A stretch of 64,000 bases of DNA from Strigamia acuminata (GCA_949358305.1 OX442316.1:15438001-15502000); one strand, 5' to 3'. Positions 37,131 through 47,005 are shown, counted from the stretch's first letter. Translations and numbers: made by a program. The notes: generated by a model from the letters alone, not told the origin.

Positions 37131-37232
37131 TTAAATAATGCATTTCATAATACAATGCGTTTTGAAAATGCATTTATAGTGGACAAATAGTTGGTATTGG
37201 GAATGCATTATTGCGAAACTCAATGTATTTTT
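37125..37232. repeat. aatgcatt-family dispersed repeat
   Basis: Starts directly after the dispersed repeat ending at 37130 and contains GGTATTGGGAATGCATT, a phrase also found at 60095. The two families may be parts of one larger element. Confidence 0.55.
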
Positions 37233-37416
37233 TACTCACATGATGTCGAATAGCGTGTAATTAGGCCACTTTTATTTTGTTTTTCACAATTTGACATTTT
37301 TGAAGTAACACCTGCTGTTTTCATCAAGAAACAAGTCAAGATAATTAGTTTTTAGTTTTTAGTTTTTTATTTTCTATATTGTTGTTGTTTATTTTGTTTG
37401 ATTATTGTGTTTTGTC

Positions 37417-38215
37417 TAGGGTTTCTCTACCGGTATTTACCGGTATCAATAACCGGTATTTTTTTTAAAAAAACCGAATACCGAATACCGTCTTTATTTC
37501 GGTATTTTTACCGGTTTTTATTGGGAGAAAAATAGGGAAAACACCGCCAAAATATTTCATTTTAGGGATGGAAATGGTCGGTTTTTAACTATTTTTATTT
37601 TCAATTAATTATTATTGTTGTTTTTTATATTTTTTTTGAGTAAAAATTTGGTCCAATAGTAGTTGTAATATTTTTAGGAATGTGAGAGGCACGTGCTTGA
37701 GGGGTTTGACTCACTGAGGTTCCCCTTTCCCTTTCTCTGACCTTGTTTGATTCGGATTTAAAAGAGCAAGAAATTTATTTACAAAAAACTTCTCTACTTT
37801 ATTATTATTTATAATTATTATTGTTATTACCATATTTAAAAAAAAAATTTCTCAAAATTATTGAAAGTTTTCTTGTATGTTTTAAAATGGCGTCAAAATT
37901 ACAAACCCAATTGAAGAAGTGTGTTATTAACTTGACCCTGAATTCTGTTTCATTAACTGGTTTAAGCAGACAAATTAACCAGAAAATAATTTTTTTTAAA
38001 TCAGAACATGAAGTGTATTAAAGATCGTATCCAAAATGTGACAAAAATCTTCAGAAAAAAAAATATTTTTTAAAATTTTACTTTATAAAAAAGGAAAATA
38101 AAAATAAAAATATTTTATTTTACTTCATTACCGAAAATTACCGGTTTACCGGTTTTTTTGGACATTGAATACCGAAATACCGGTTTTTCAAAAAGTGCGT
38201 TTTTGAGAAACCCTA
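37417..38215. mobile_element. Non-autonomous hAT element with perfect 8-bp target duplication
   Basis: TAGGGTTTCTC at 37417 mirrors GAGAAACCCTA ending at 38215, flanked by identical GTTTTGTC (37409-37416 and 38216-38223). An 8-bp duplication is diagnostic of the hAT class. Subterminal arrays of ACCGGTATT and its complement occupy about 37430-37515 and 38128-38190. The 799-bp interior lacks a transposase. Confidence 0.9.
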
Positions 38216-39004
38216 GTTTTGTCTTTGTATTAAAGTAGCAAAAGTGTGTGTTAAGTGAATGCAAAACGACCCCATTTTTCTTCATCAACCACAAAGTGAG
38301 TTACCAAGTGTTCGTGCTCTTTATCAACCCTTCGCCTCAGCCATTATCGCGTTTCAATAATGAAGTTTTTAACGTTTTTTTTTTTTTTACCTCGATGATA
38401 AAGGACGAGGAGGTGTGCGCGCAAAAAATGTCAATCAAGCTGGCTTGGTTCGGTTATTATCTTTAATTCAGTTTTCTAATGAGGTTTTCGGAACCATTTT
38501 ATACTTCGAAAGTAATTATCAAGAAATTAATTATTTTTTTTGTGTGTGTGTTTTTCGACGTAATCGGTGCGTAAATTAGTTTTTTTTTTCTTTTCTCATT
38601 TACATTGAAATTGGGAAGAAGCAACAGGCGGGTTCGTCATTTGCACTGAAGACCAGTATATTTTCGAGAAATTAGAAAATTAAAAATTAAAAATTAAACT
38701 TTATACGGAGTACTATTTAAATGTCTTTTCGGGCCTGCCTAATGTGTTTCTCACAATAAAACTGGTTTATTTAAACTTTAAAAATCGAATTATAGCAGTG
38801 TAAATGTCAATTGAACGACCAATTCATAAGTTTCACTTGAATGGAATGAAATTAAATCCAATATTCAATTAAAGATAACTAAATTGGATCCTTCTAATTT
38901 AAATGGATTTCTGCAACTGCAATCCTGCTCTTCAATTTTCTTTGATACATGAATTCAGATTCAGTGCTCGGTTTAGGTATTGCGGGATCTTAAACTATAC
39001 TTTA

Positions 39005-39368
39005 ACCAACTACAAGTTGATCCTTTCTCCCATTGGGCGAGCCTCATTACTCCTACTGTACGGCCACCAGGAAAAGTAGTTTTTTTTATTTTTTTATTTT
39101 TTGGATTATTTTAATGATTAAAATGATGAAATTTTATTTATATTTTTTTTACATTCATAAAATTGAGTTTTATGCTATTTTTAATTCATCAGACATGTTT
39201 GTTCAGTATATTGGTTGCTTTGTCAGGAAAGAAAACAATTTTCGAATTTTTTTTTCGATTACAATGTCTGTACATCAAGTGCGATTCTGGTGGTTTGGTC
39301 TATTTTTTGTATCACTACACAAGTGAAATGGCTCACCCAATGGGAGAAAGGACCAACTTGTAGTTGGT
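39005..39368. mobile_element. Second MITE of the 32057 family with different outer TIR
   Basis: ACCAACTACAAGTTGATCCT at 39005 mirrors AGGACCAACTTGTAGTTGGT ending at 39368. The inner TIR (TCTCCCATTGGGCGAGCC) and internal phrases (CAATGTCTGTACAT, ATCACTACAC) match 32057-32479, but the outermost 20-30 bp differ. The BEL/Pao insertion starts about 100 bp further right. A short hairpin (CATGAACCAAG / CTTGGTTCGTG) follows at 39371-39401. Confidence 0.8.
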
Positions 39369-39468
39369 ATCATGAACCAAGAATAGCCTTGGTTCGTGGT
39401 AATAACTGCATAAAGCCGAAGTACGGTAACGTAACCAGAGAGGATGCAAGGTATAATTTTTCAGACAT

Positions 39469-39776
39469 TGTTGCGGATGCAACTCAAAATGGTATGTTGA
39501 ACAAATAAAAGTTACTTTGGATACTTGATGGTTGTTGAATTTGGTTGAATCTTGTGGATGACAAATAAAGCATGCGTACACACGGATTTACATTTGAACA
39601 GTGTTTAATTTATTCAAAACAGGAAATAGGTAAATGTTCTATTCCCCCCCCTTAATCCATCAATAAAATGTCCCAATACAGAGTGGGTCACCGAAGTGAC
39701 CCTCTGGTGGCCAAACATGGCGCCACCTCCAATTCCCCCCTAAACGTTGGCTTCTACAGGAACTCCAGTTTCCACA
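39469..39776 (-). repeat. 3' LTR of the BEL/Pao element
   Basis: 308 bp, TG...CA bounded. In element orientation it carries the final codons and stop of gag-pol and an AATAAA-type signal inside a GAATAAATTAAAC stretch. It looks identical to the right-hand copy. Confidence 0.95.
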
Positions 39777-42700
39777 GTCCCCCCCTCCCGGGGACGTTCC
39801 AACTCGTTTTCAATTTCCAGTGGACACAGTCGTTGTATCGGTCGGCGAAGCTTGGTTCGGTTGGGAAGCTGTAACTCACAAGATCTAATTAATCCGTCGC
39901 GACCGACTTTTACGTCGGTTATTCTTCCTATTTTCCAAGTAAGTCTTGGCTGATTTTGATCTTCAATCAGAGCCAAGTCGCCCACTCGAAACTTTGCGTC
40001 GCTCGAATTTCCCCTTTGTTGTCGCAGCTCGACGAGGTACTCATGCGTCCACCTCTTCCAGAAGTGGGCAATAATCGTCTGGCGTTGTTTCCAAATTCGT
40101 AAAATCTGGGTCTGTGTCTCCGGTCGATCTACAGTGCTAGGGACGTTAGGTAAACTTATTAGACGCTTTCCCACAAGAAAATGTGCGGGTGTGAGTGGAT
40201 CTGGTTCCGTTGGACTATCGTAGACATATGTCAATGGCCGTGAGTTTATCACAGCCTCCACTTCGACCAACACAGTCGAAAGTCCCTCGTAGCTTAGAGA
40301 CGTGCGACCGATTGTTTTCTTTAAAGCGATTTTCACTGACCGCACCATGCGTTCCCAGAAACCGCCCCACCACGGTGCGGTCTCGACGATGAACTTCCAC
40401 GTAATTCTTCGCACGTCTAGAAACTGTCGAAATCGACCCACCAACACTTCGTTTAAAAACACACTTAATTCACGGTCAGCTCTTTTAAAAGTTTTTGCGT
40501 TATCTGAGTAAATGGTCGTTGGTATTCCTCTTCTGCCGACAAACCGCTTAAACGTATCCACAAATCGATCCGTCGACAAATTCGAAAGTATTTCTAAGTG
40601 TACGGCTCTCGTGACCGCGCACGTAAACAATGCGATATAAAGTTTTTCACCTTGATTGGAATACAGTGGCCCTGCAAAATCCACGCCACTTGTCTCGAAT
40701 GGTGCACTCGGTGTTATGCGGTCGAGTGGTAACAGTCCCCATCGTTCCTTCGCCAATCGTCCCTGCATTTTCCGACAGAGTACGCATTTACTCAGTACCG
40801 CCTTGATTGTCTTTCTGGCTCGTGGTATCCAGAATCGTTCACGAAAACTGCTGAGTGTGTCTGTCAGTCCTCCGTGCATTGTTCGTTCGTGCTCTTCTGT
40901 AATAATCAATTTTGTTATGTAATTGTTACACGGTAAAATGTATGGCTCTCGGATGTCGCGTTCAATTTCTGCTAGCGCCCATCTGTGTGTTGCACGCATC
41001 ACTTCGTCTTCGTCTATCGTCGGGGAAAATTGCAACAGCGGTGAGGTTTTTTCTACGAGTTCTCCTTTCTGTAGACACTTTAGTTCTCGATGAAAATAAA
41101 AGTTTTGTAAGTATTTTATCCAGTATCTCTCTCCTTTTTCAATCTCGTCTCCGCTCAATTCTCCCGTGATTTTATCTTCACTTCGCAAGTTTTTAACAAA
41201 CCGTAATACCCAAGCAGTCGTTTTCTTCAATTTTGACCATCGTCCGAATCGTGTGTAGTCAATCATCTGGATTGGTTCATTTATCGCGTTCACTTGGACT
41301 TCTTCGCTCGTATCCGTTGTTTTCACAATGTCAGTTTCAGTTGGCCAATTCGAATCGTCGCCACTCAACCACTGCGGTCCTTTCTGCCAAAAATCACTAT
41401 TTGTTAGTTCTTGTACCGTTACGCCCCGTGTTAGTAGGTCTGCCGGATTCTCCTTGCCCGGGCAGTGGCGCCAACAGCTGGTGTTTACTGTTTCCCCAAT
41501 CTCTTTTACACGATTGAAGACAAATGTGACGGGACGATTCTTCGTTTCTCGCAACCAACACAGCACTATTTTCGAGTCAGTCCAAATTGTTACATTGTCG
41601 TATCCGATTGTCGACTGCAGCGTCGGCACAAGTCGGGCTGCCAGCAATGCTCCCATCAGTTCTAGTTTAGGAAGGGTTAGTTCCTTAAGTGGTGCTACTC
41701 TGCATTTGGAAACGATAAAAGTAATGTTAATTGCACTTGTATTCGAGTCCAGGACTCGAGCATAAGCTACCACGCCATATGCCCGAGGACTGGCGTCGCA
41801 GAAAATGTGAATCTCCTTTTTTACATTAATTCCTCCCCAGTTTAATAAATTTCGTGGAATTTTTAAATCAATTAGGTATGGTATTTGTGCACACCATTCT
41901 TCCCAAGTTTTTTTCACATATTCTGGGATTTTCTCGTCCCATCCCACTCCAAGTTTCCATAATTCCTGGAATAAAATCTTAGCCGTGACCACAAAGGGAT
42001 GAGCAAATCCCAATGGGTCGAAAATCATAGCTGTTGTTCTAATAATTGATCGTTTCGTGTATTTAGTTAATTCAACCCCGTTAATTAATTCAGTAATGTC
42101 TAAACTTAATTCATTGGTTCTTGTGTTCCACCCCACCCCCAAAACTTTGGTCTCTTGTTGAGAGAGAGATTTTTCACAAGTCGGGTCATCAGTTACAATT
42201 ATTTTTCTCAGCTCTTCACAGTTGGTTTTCCACTTAGTTAGTCTCATATCCGCTTTCCTCAGAATTTCACAACTTTCACGGTACAGTTTTATAGCGGTCT
42301 TTAATTCGTTTAAACTTGAAATGAGGTCGTCTACGTACCGATCGTCCTCCAATCGCTTGCATGTTTCCGGATATTCTTCCTTGAAGTCTTCGACATGATG
42401 ATCGATGGTGGCCGAGAGGAGAAAAGGGCTGGGGGATGTACCAAATGGCACTCGTGTTTGTCTGAGTTCCCTTATCTTCGCTGGTTCGGTTCCATTCCAG
42501 TTTTCCTCGAGCCAAAGAAATCTCATGACATCGCGTTCTTTTTTCTTCAAATGGATGCGATGGAAGGCCTTTTCAATATCCGCGATGGCTGCGATGATTC
42601 CTGTTCTAAATTTGAGAATCACGTTTAGTAATTTTGGCAATAAGTTCGGTCCCTTGTATAAACAGTCGTTCAATGAGAAGCATCCTTTCGCGTGTGAGGA

Positions 42701-44989
42701 AGCGTCGTACACGATTCTAAGTTTGGTCGTTGCTCTTGTCTCGTCGATCACGGGTCTGTGTGGAATATAATAAATTGGGTTATTTTCTCCAGTTTCCTGT
42801 GGTACTTTTTCGACAATTCCAGTTCTAAGTTGCTTCGTGATCACTTCTTTGTATTGTAAATACAGCTTCGGATTTTTCCTAAATCGATTGACCAAACTCC
42901 AAAATCTTTTTAATGCTGGTTGTCGGTTGTCGTCCAGTTCTTTGGCGTTCAGTTTCCACGGCAGTTCGACTTCGTAGTGGTCTTGTACCCATTCGATGCT
43001 TTCCTTGAATTGTTTCAATGTTTGCTCTTCGTCCTCGTTTCGTTCCACGGTCTCGTGTTTAATCCCGATTGCCTCCAAACTCCAAAATTTCTCCAAAAGC
43101 TCATTAGTATTGTCAATTACAAGGATTTTATTTACCCGTACGAGCGCCGATACTGTCTCTTTATTCTCCCCAGATGAGCCGTGCAAAGTCCAACCGAAAA
43201 TCGTTTCTATTGCCATTAAATTTTCTCCAAGTCGGTGTTGTTTTCCGGTGGTCACTTTCCAAAAATTGTCCACTCCGATCAAAATCGAAACTCCATCGTC
43301 CATTTGAACATTTCCGTTGCTTGCCAATTTGATGTTGTGTTTCTTCAGTTCGCTCAGTATTCTCTGGTCAGTCTGTCCCTTCAGCGCTGGTGTGATCCAC
43401 GGAGTTTCTAGTGCTTCGACTTCTAAATTAAAGGCAACATTGTCGCAATTATTCATTAACAGTTTCACTCGATTTCTCTTCGCAATTGTTGGCTCGGTTG
43501 CTCCAAAGGTTAACAATGCAATATCTTGTTCGCCAACTCGTTCCAAGTTTAGTTCTCGAGATAACTTCTCCGTAATAAATGTCTTCTGCGACCCGCCATC
43601 CAAAAAACACTGTACTTTACGCTTTTTCGATTGTCCGCACGCATCTACAACGAGTACTTGCAAAAACATCACGGATACTGGTTGTTCCTGCTCCAAAACG
43701 GCGGATGAGGTCAGTGTCTCGATTGGTTTCTTCTCTTCAGCGTCGCACAGGTAAGTGTGGTGATTCTTTTCGCAGTTCTTGCATCGAAATCGAGTTTTGC
43801 ATCTGGAGGCGATGTGTCCCTCCTTGAGACAACGATAGCATCTTCGAAACTTCATGCACGCAGCTTTACGTTCGGCAAGAGTCAGCGGACAGTTTGGGCT
43901 CGTATGCTCTTCTTTTTGACAAAATGTGCATTTGTACGTGATTGTTGTCAAAGCTGCGGCGGAACCAAGTGGATTATTCTTTGTATTTATTTTCTTAGTT
44001 ACCTCCTCTTGTTTTTTTGTAGTAGTTTCTTTCTTTTTGATCAAGTTGTTTTTATCACTCATCGCCTTCGTCCTCTCGCGCATCTCGATTTCGAATCGGA
44101 AAAACTTCAGAAAATCTGTCATCGACCATGGTAATTCGCCTCTGGATCTGGAAAAGTCGTGTTGCATCGAATCGGGCGTCGCACGAGTTAAAATTGGGCC
44201 CAAGAGTGCCCCAAACGTTGATGCATCCACTCCTAAATTTCCTAAACTTGTTATGTGAAGGTCGCAATAATCATAAAGTTCTCGAAGTGCAACAACATCT
44301 TCTGCATTTTTCACGGGCTTCACCTCGAGGAATTTTTGCATGTGTGCATTTATTATCAAGTCCGGTTTACCAAATCTACTTGCCAGCAAACCGACCGCGC
44401 TGTCGTAATTTTCATCCGTTACCGTGAGTCCACTTATCGCGTTGGCGGCCAATCCTTTGACCAACGATCGCAAATACACGAACTTCGCCGTTTTGGGAAG
44501 CGAAGTGTTGTTATGCACGCTTAACTGGAAGTCTCCCCAGAATTGAGTCCACGTTTCGGGTGTTCCCCTGAATTTGGCAATTTCCAGCTTCGGCAATTTC
44601 ATGCTTGTGTATTGTTGGCCTCCGATCGGCGTATTAACGATAACGGGATTAATAAGTGGTAAGTTTGGATTTAGTACTTGCGGTTTCAGTTGTGTGATTT
44701 CTTTCAAAGCCATTTCCAGCGTGACTTTTGCTGCTACCAATTCGTCTTGGAACTCCTCGGCTCCAATCGTATCGTCCGTGACTTCGTCAATGTCGGTGAT
44801 GGCGTCGGCCACCAGAATGTCCAACTTCTCGATCTTTGGTCCCTTTAAAAGTAACTGTGCTTGTATGCATAAAAGTTTTACTTCATTTACCGGATCTTGT
44901 TTTATTTCATGTTTCAATGTGTTGAAAATATTTCGAATGTTAGTCCTCGCGGCTTCCCTTTGTCTTCGATTCTTCTCCAAATCCGTCAT
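39740..44989 (-). CDS. BEL/Pao gag-pol polyprotein
   Basis: Single intact frame encoding capsid, protease, reverse transcriptase/RNase H and integrase, used to copy the element's RNA into DNA and insert it. In order: DUF1759-like gag; zinc knuckles including CYRCLKEGHIASRC (about 43799-43842); aspartic protease motif FLDGGSQKTFI (about 43581-43612); reverse transcriptase with VPFGTSPSPF (about 42421-42454) and catalytic YVDDL (42323-42337); RNase H motifs CDASPRAYG, TDSKIVLCWL and GKENPADLLTRG (about 41420-41806); integrase H-H/C-C zinc site (about 40770-40895) and DDE residues in GVDFAGP, YSDNAKTF and FWERM (about 40347-40690); DUF5641-like tail. An in-frame ATG at 45064 lies inside the 5' LTR and would translate the primer-binding site, so I choose the first ATG after it (MTDLEKN). 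The last dozen codons are encoded by the 3' LTR. Oddity: the protease has DGGS where BEL/Pao proteins usually have D-S/T-G. Confidence 0.95.
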   Translation of the reverse strand: MTDLEKNRRQREAARTNIRNIFNTLKHEIKQDPVNEVKLLCIQAQLLLKGPKIEKLDILVADAITDIDEVTDDTIGAEEFQDELVAAKVTLEMALKEITQLKPQVLNPNLPLINPVIVNTPIGGQQYTSMKLPKLEIAKFRGTPETWTQFWGDFQLSVHNNTSLPKTAKFVYLRSLVKGLAANAISGLTVTDENYDSAVGLLASRFGKPDLIINAHMQKFLEVKPVKNAEDVVALRELYDYCDLHITSLGNLGVDASTFGALLGPILTRATPDSMQHDFSRSRGELPWSMTDFLKFFRFEIEMRERTKAMSDKNNLIKKKETTTKKQEEVTKKINTKNNPLGSAAALTTITYKCTFCQKEEHTSPNCPLTLAERKAACMKFRRCYRCLKEGHIASRCKTRFRCKNCEKNHHTYLCDAEEKKPIETLTSSAVLEQEQPVSVMFLQVLVVDACGQSKKRKVQCFLDGGSQKTFITEKLSRELNLERVGEQDIALLTFGATEPTIAKRNRVKLLMNNCDNVAFNLEVEALETPWITPALKGQTDQRILSELKKHNIKLASNGNVQMDDGVSILIGVDNFWKVTTGKQHRLGENLMAIETIFGWTLHGSSGENKETVSALVRVNKILVIDNTNELLEKFWSLEAIGIKHETVERNEDEEQTLKQFKESIEWVQDHYEVELPWKLNAKELDDNRQPALKRFWSLVNRFRKNPKLYLQYKEVITKQLRTGIVEKVPQETGENNPIYYIPHRPVIDETRATTKLRIVYDASSHAKGCFSLNDCLYKGPNLLPKLLNVILKFRTGIIAAIADIEKAFHRIHLKKKERDVMRFLWLEENWNGTEPAKIRELRQTRVPFGTSPSPFLLSATIDHHVEDFKEEYPETCKRLEDDRYVDDLISSLNELKTAIKLYRESCEILRKADMRLTKWKTNCEELRKIIVTDDPTCEKSLSQQETKVLGVGWNTRTNELSLDITELINGVELTKYTKRSIIRTTAMIFDPLGFAHPFVVTAKILFQELWKLGVGWDEKIPEYVKKTWEEWCAQIPYLIDLKIPRNLLNWGGINVKKEIHIFCDASPRAYGVVAYARVLDSNTSAINITFIVSKCRVAPLKELTLPKLELMGALLAARLVPTLQSTIGYDNVTIWTDSKIVLCWLRETKNRPVTFVFNRVKEIGETVNTSCWRHCPGKENPADLLTRGVTVQELTNSDFWQKGPQWLSGDDSNWPTETDIVKTTDTSEEVQVNAINEPIQMIDYTRFGRWSKLKKTTAWVLRFVKNLRSEDKITGELSGDEIEKGERYWIKYLQNFYFHRELKCLQKGELVEKTSPLLQFSPTIDEDEVMRATHRWALAEIERDIREPYILPCNNYITKLIITEEHERTMHGGLTDTLSSFRERFWIPRARKTIKAVLSKCVLCRKMQGRLAKERWGLLPLDRITPSAPFETSGVDFAGPLYSNQGEKLYIALFTCAVTRAVHLEILSNLSTDRFVDTFKRFVGRRGIPTTIYSDNAKTFKRADRELSVFLNEVLVGRFRQFLDVRRITWKFIVETAPWWGGFWERMVRSVKIALKKTIGRTSLSYEGLSTVLVEVEAVINSRPLTYVYDSPTEPDPLTPAHFLVGKRLISLPNVPSTVDRPETQTQILRIWKQRQTIIAHFWKRWTHEYLVELRQQRGNSSDAKFRVGDLALIEDQNQPRLTWKIGRITDVKVGRDGLIRSCELQLPNRTKLRRPIQRLCPLEIENELERPREGGTVETGVPVEANV
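39777..39792 (-). other. Polypurine tract of the BEL/Pao element
   Basis: Directly upstream of the 3' LTR in element orientation. On the minus strand the tract reads GGGAGGGGGGGAC, the expected plus-strand primer. It lies inside the gag-pol frame, which continues into the LTR. Confidence 0.7.
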
Positions 44990-45023
44990 TGCGATCGATT
45001 TTCCTTGGTTTTTTCTTTTAAAA

Positions 45024-45045
45024 GGTCTCGGGTTTTCGGCACCAA
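45024..45045 (-). other. Primer-binding site of the BEL/Pao element
   Basis: Immediately inside the 5' LTR. On the minus strand it reads TTGGTGCCGAAAACCCGAG and onward, so the TGG that pairs with a tRNA 3' CCA end lies one base inside the LTR. I cannot name the primer tRNA from sequence alone. Confidence 0.7.
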
Positions 45046-45353
45046 TGTTGCGGATGCAACTCAAAATGGTATGTTGAACAAATAAAAGTTACTTTGGATA
45101 CTTGATGGTTGTTGAATTTGGTTGAATCTTGTGGATGACAAATAAAGCATGCGTACACACGGATTTACATTTGAACAGTGTTTAATTTATTCAAAACAGG
45201 AAATAGGTAAATGTTCTATTCCCCCCCCTTAATCCATCAATAAAATGTCCCAATACAGAGTGGGTCACCGAAGTGACCCTCTGGTGGCCAAACATGGCGC
45301 CACCTCCAATTCCCCCCTAAACGTTGGCTTCTACAGGAACTCCAGTTTCCACA
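45046..45353 (-). repeat. 5' LTR of the BEL/Pao element
   Basis: 308 bp, same length and sequence as the left copy. It should contain the element promoter in minus orientation. An ATG in frame with gag (45064) lies 18 bp before its inner edge. Confidence 0.95.
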
Positions 45354-45358
45354 GACAT

Positions 45359-46012
45359 AAAAATAGCATTTCAAACTCTGTATAATGGTTTTAGTTTCAA
45401 ATAAAAATTTTAATTAGTTGCCGAGAAATTACATTTTTAAAATTGTTAGGTTTCTCTGCCTTACCCCGTAGAAACCTTAACCACAGCGACCGGGTGTATA
45501 AGGTGTGCAAGAAAGATCGTTTTTTAGACTTATGGTAAATGAAATCTTGAGTACATTTTCGTTTTGTATTGAATTCGTGGCATTTAAATGATGAGAATTT
45601 AAATTTTGATAAGAAATTTCAAGAGCTTTTCATGTTTACGCTTGAGAGTCCTCAAAGTGCAGCCATTACGAACAATAGATTTAAATAGAAAAGATATTCA
45701 GCGAGCAACTAACTGCGAGGGTTTCGAGAGATGTAGAAACTGCAGGAAGTATTAGGGGAATAAATGTGTTGTGTTTCAAGTTTGAGGAGTTTTAAGGACC
45801 TTTGGGAAGTCTTTCCTTCCTAATGACGCTTCCGCTGTGCATGGCTGTGTAACCTTTGCTTGAAAATTAAAATAATAATAAGTTGAAACGATTCTACTTA
45901 GTCAGGCATTGTGCAAATAGCCATTGTGGTTAATTACTTGTACATGCCACGATTACTGTTGATTGCAGCGAGGAAATTAATCAAGAAAGGATTTTTGGGA
46001 AGGAAAAAATTA
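45359..46012. other. Flank of the BEL/Pao insertion, gene-free
   Basis: Unremarkable AT-rich DNA continuing the site interrupted at 39468. No frames above 65 codons. Confidence 0.5.
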
Positions 46013-46069
46013 AAGGCCGTGGATATTTCCACAAACGTTTGTGGAAATAGACATGTGTCTATTCCCACA
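46013..46069. repeat. Nested palindrome, left copy
   Basis: AAGGCCGTGG then TTTCCACAAACGTTTGTGGAAA, immediately followed by GGAAATAGACATGTGTCTATTCCC. Two overlapping palindromes. A second copy in the same orientation is at 47006-47085. Confidence 0.8.
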
Positions 46070-46109
46070 CTGGGTAGGGACGCATACTTCACGTAAATAA
46101 CTAAGATTC

Positions 46110-46600
46110 CCACAATATTGGTTGGTTGGCCTTTATTGCGTTGTCTAGGGGTATGGGGAATCCCGTTACCCGTTGCAGGGGTGCCACGAAGGCACGCCGC
46201 ACTGGCAACCGACCCGTCACACACTGGGCATGAGCCCAATGAGTGACGTGGTCGGTTCAACATTACATTCATGTTGTACTTACCTACGACCCGCAGAAGC
46301 CACTCATGGAGGCTGCATCATGGGGTGAACCAGATACTGAGCGTCTCTGTGGTGAATGGGAAGGAGTGCAGAGTCCTCACAGCCGGGACACGTCTTGTCC
46401 CCTCGATACAACACCCTGGAACTGTCAACACACGACCGTCCTGGTCGGTGTCCGCACTCTCTCTCTCTCTCTGCAACTCCTCCCCACACCACTCAGCTCC
46501 CTCCTTCCCCCGGGCTAGATCACCCTGCCCAATCAGGGGGGTGATCTTGGGGCCGTATGGTGGTGTGTGGCAGTGACGTAGGTCACCCCAGGTGGCCTGA
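46110..46600 (-). other. GC-rich patch, possible 3' end of a retroelement
   Basis: Composition changes sharply from AT-rich flanks to GC-rich. On the minus strand the segment ends GCAATAAAGGCCAACCAACC, a polyA-signal-like end followed by a short CCAA repeat, as some non-LTR retrotransposon tails do. No reverse transcriptase sequence is visible. A (CT)n run lies near 46455-46471. Confidence 0.35.
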
Positions 46601-46609
46601 CGGTCACAA

Positions 46610-46815
46610 ATGGAAAGTGGGAGTTTGCGAACAGCAGGTCGCAGATTCTCTTTCTCAATACTGCGAGAACTTTGAATCACAAAAAGTGGACTGCAAGTAG
46701 AATTGCAGAACTTTTCGAATGCATCTGCAAATTCGTTCCAAGTTTTAAAAAAAGATAATGCTGTAAATTCTGTCTCAATGGTAAGGAAATATAATTCATC
46801 AATTTCGGTTTCCAT
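46610..46815 (-). pseudogene. Possible zinc-finger/SWIM-type gene or transposon fragment
   Basis: Minus-strand frame with FKTWNEFADAFEKFCNS and then FVIQSSRSIEKENLR. The spacing (F.xW.xF...F..FC...F.I.SS.SIE..N) resembles the N-terminal domain of ZSWIM-like and FAR1-like proteins. The frame runs on into the GC-rich patch, where it no longer looks coding. Probably a fragment; the family assignment is tentative. Confidence 0.3.
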
Positions 46816-46816
46816 A

Positions 46817-46880
46817 TTATTAAGACAACTGATGATTTATTCAACAATAGTTGGGGAGTTATATACCCCAAATAATGACA
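46817..46880 (-). repeat. LTR-like promoter/polyA block, shared with 31868-31915
   Basis: On the minus strand both sites read GG(G/-)TATATAA...TGAATAAATCATCAGTTGTC, a TATA box followed by a polyA signal as in the R region of an LTR. Plus-strand hallmark: ACAACTGATGATTTATTCA at both places. No full LTR boundaries were found. Confidence 0.5.
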
Positions 46881-47005
46881 GGCATTGTATACGTGACGAC
46901 GTGACAGGAAAAATGTGTATACATAATTCACATAATTTCGACATTCTTTTGGCTCATCATACCATAGCCGGCCCAATGATGGCCGTTCGTGGAAATAGCC
47001 GGCTC

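Larger units (their letters stand above)
39464..45358 (-). mobile_element. Complete BEL/Pao LTR retrotransposon with target-site duplication
   Basis: A full-length element oriented on the minus strand. Two 308-bp direct repeats (39469-39776 and 45046-45353) begin TG and end CA and are flanked by the same 5-bp target duplication GACAT (39464-39468 and 45354-45358). Between them lies one unbroken gag-pol frame, a primer-binding site next to the right (5') LTR and a purine tract next to the left (3') LTR. Reading the two LTRs side by side I found no difference, even in the run of eight C residues, so the insertion should be recent and possibly still competent. Domain content (DUF1759 gag, protease, YVDD reverse transcriptase, RNase H, integrase, DUF5641-like C-terminus) places it in BEL/Pao rather than Ty3 or Copia. 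There is no third envelope-like frame. Confidence 0.96.

Noticed and set aside
39747-45085. Many plus-strand frames of 60-167 codons within the retrotransposon
   Set aside because: All are antisense shadows of the 1.7-thousand-codon gag-pol frame.
39464-45358. Endogenous retrovirus with envelope
   Set aside because: No envelope frame exists between pol and the 3' LTR; gag-pol runs directly into the LTR, and the domain set is BEL/Pao.
46265-46285. U1 snRNA start (ACTTACCT)
   Set aside because: Only the eight-base match; the following sequence does not resemble U1.
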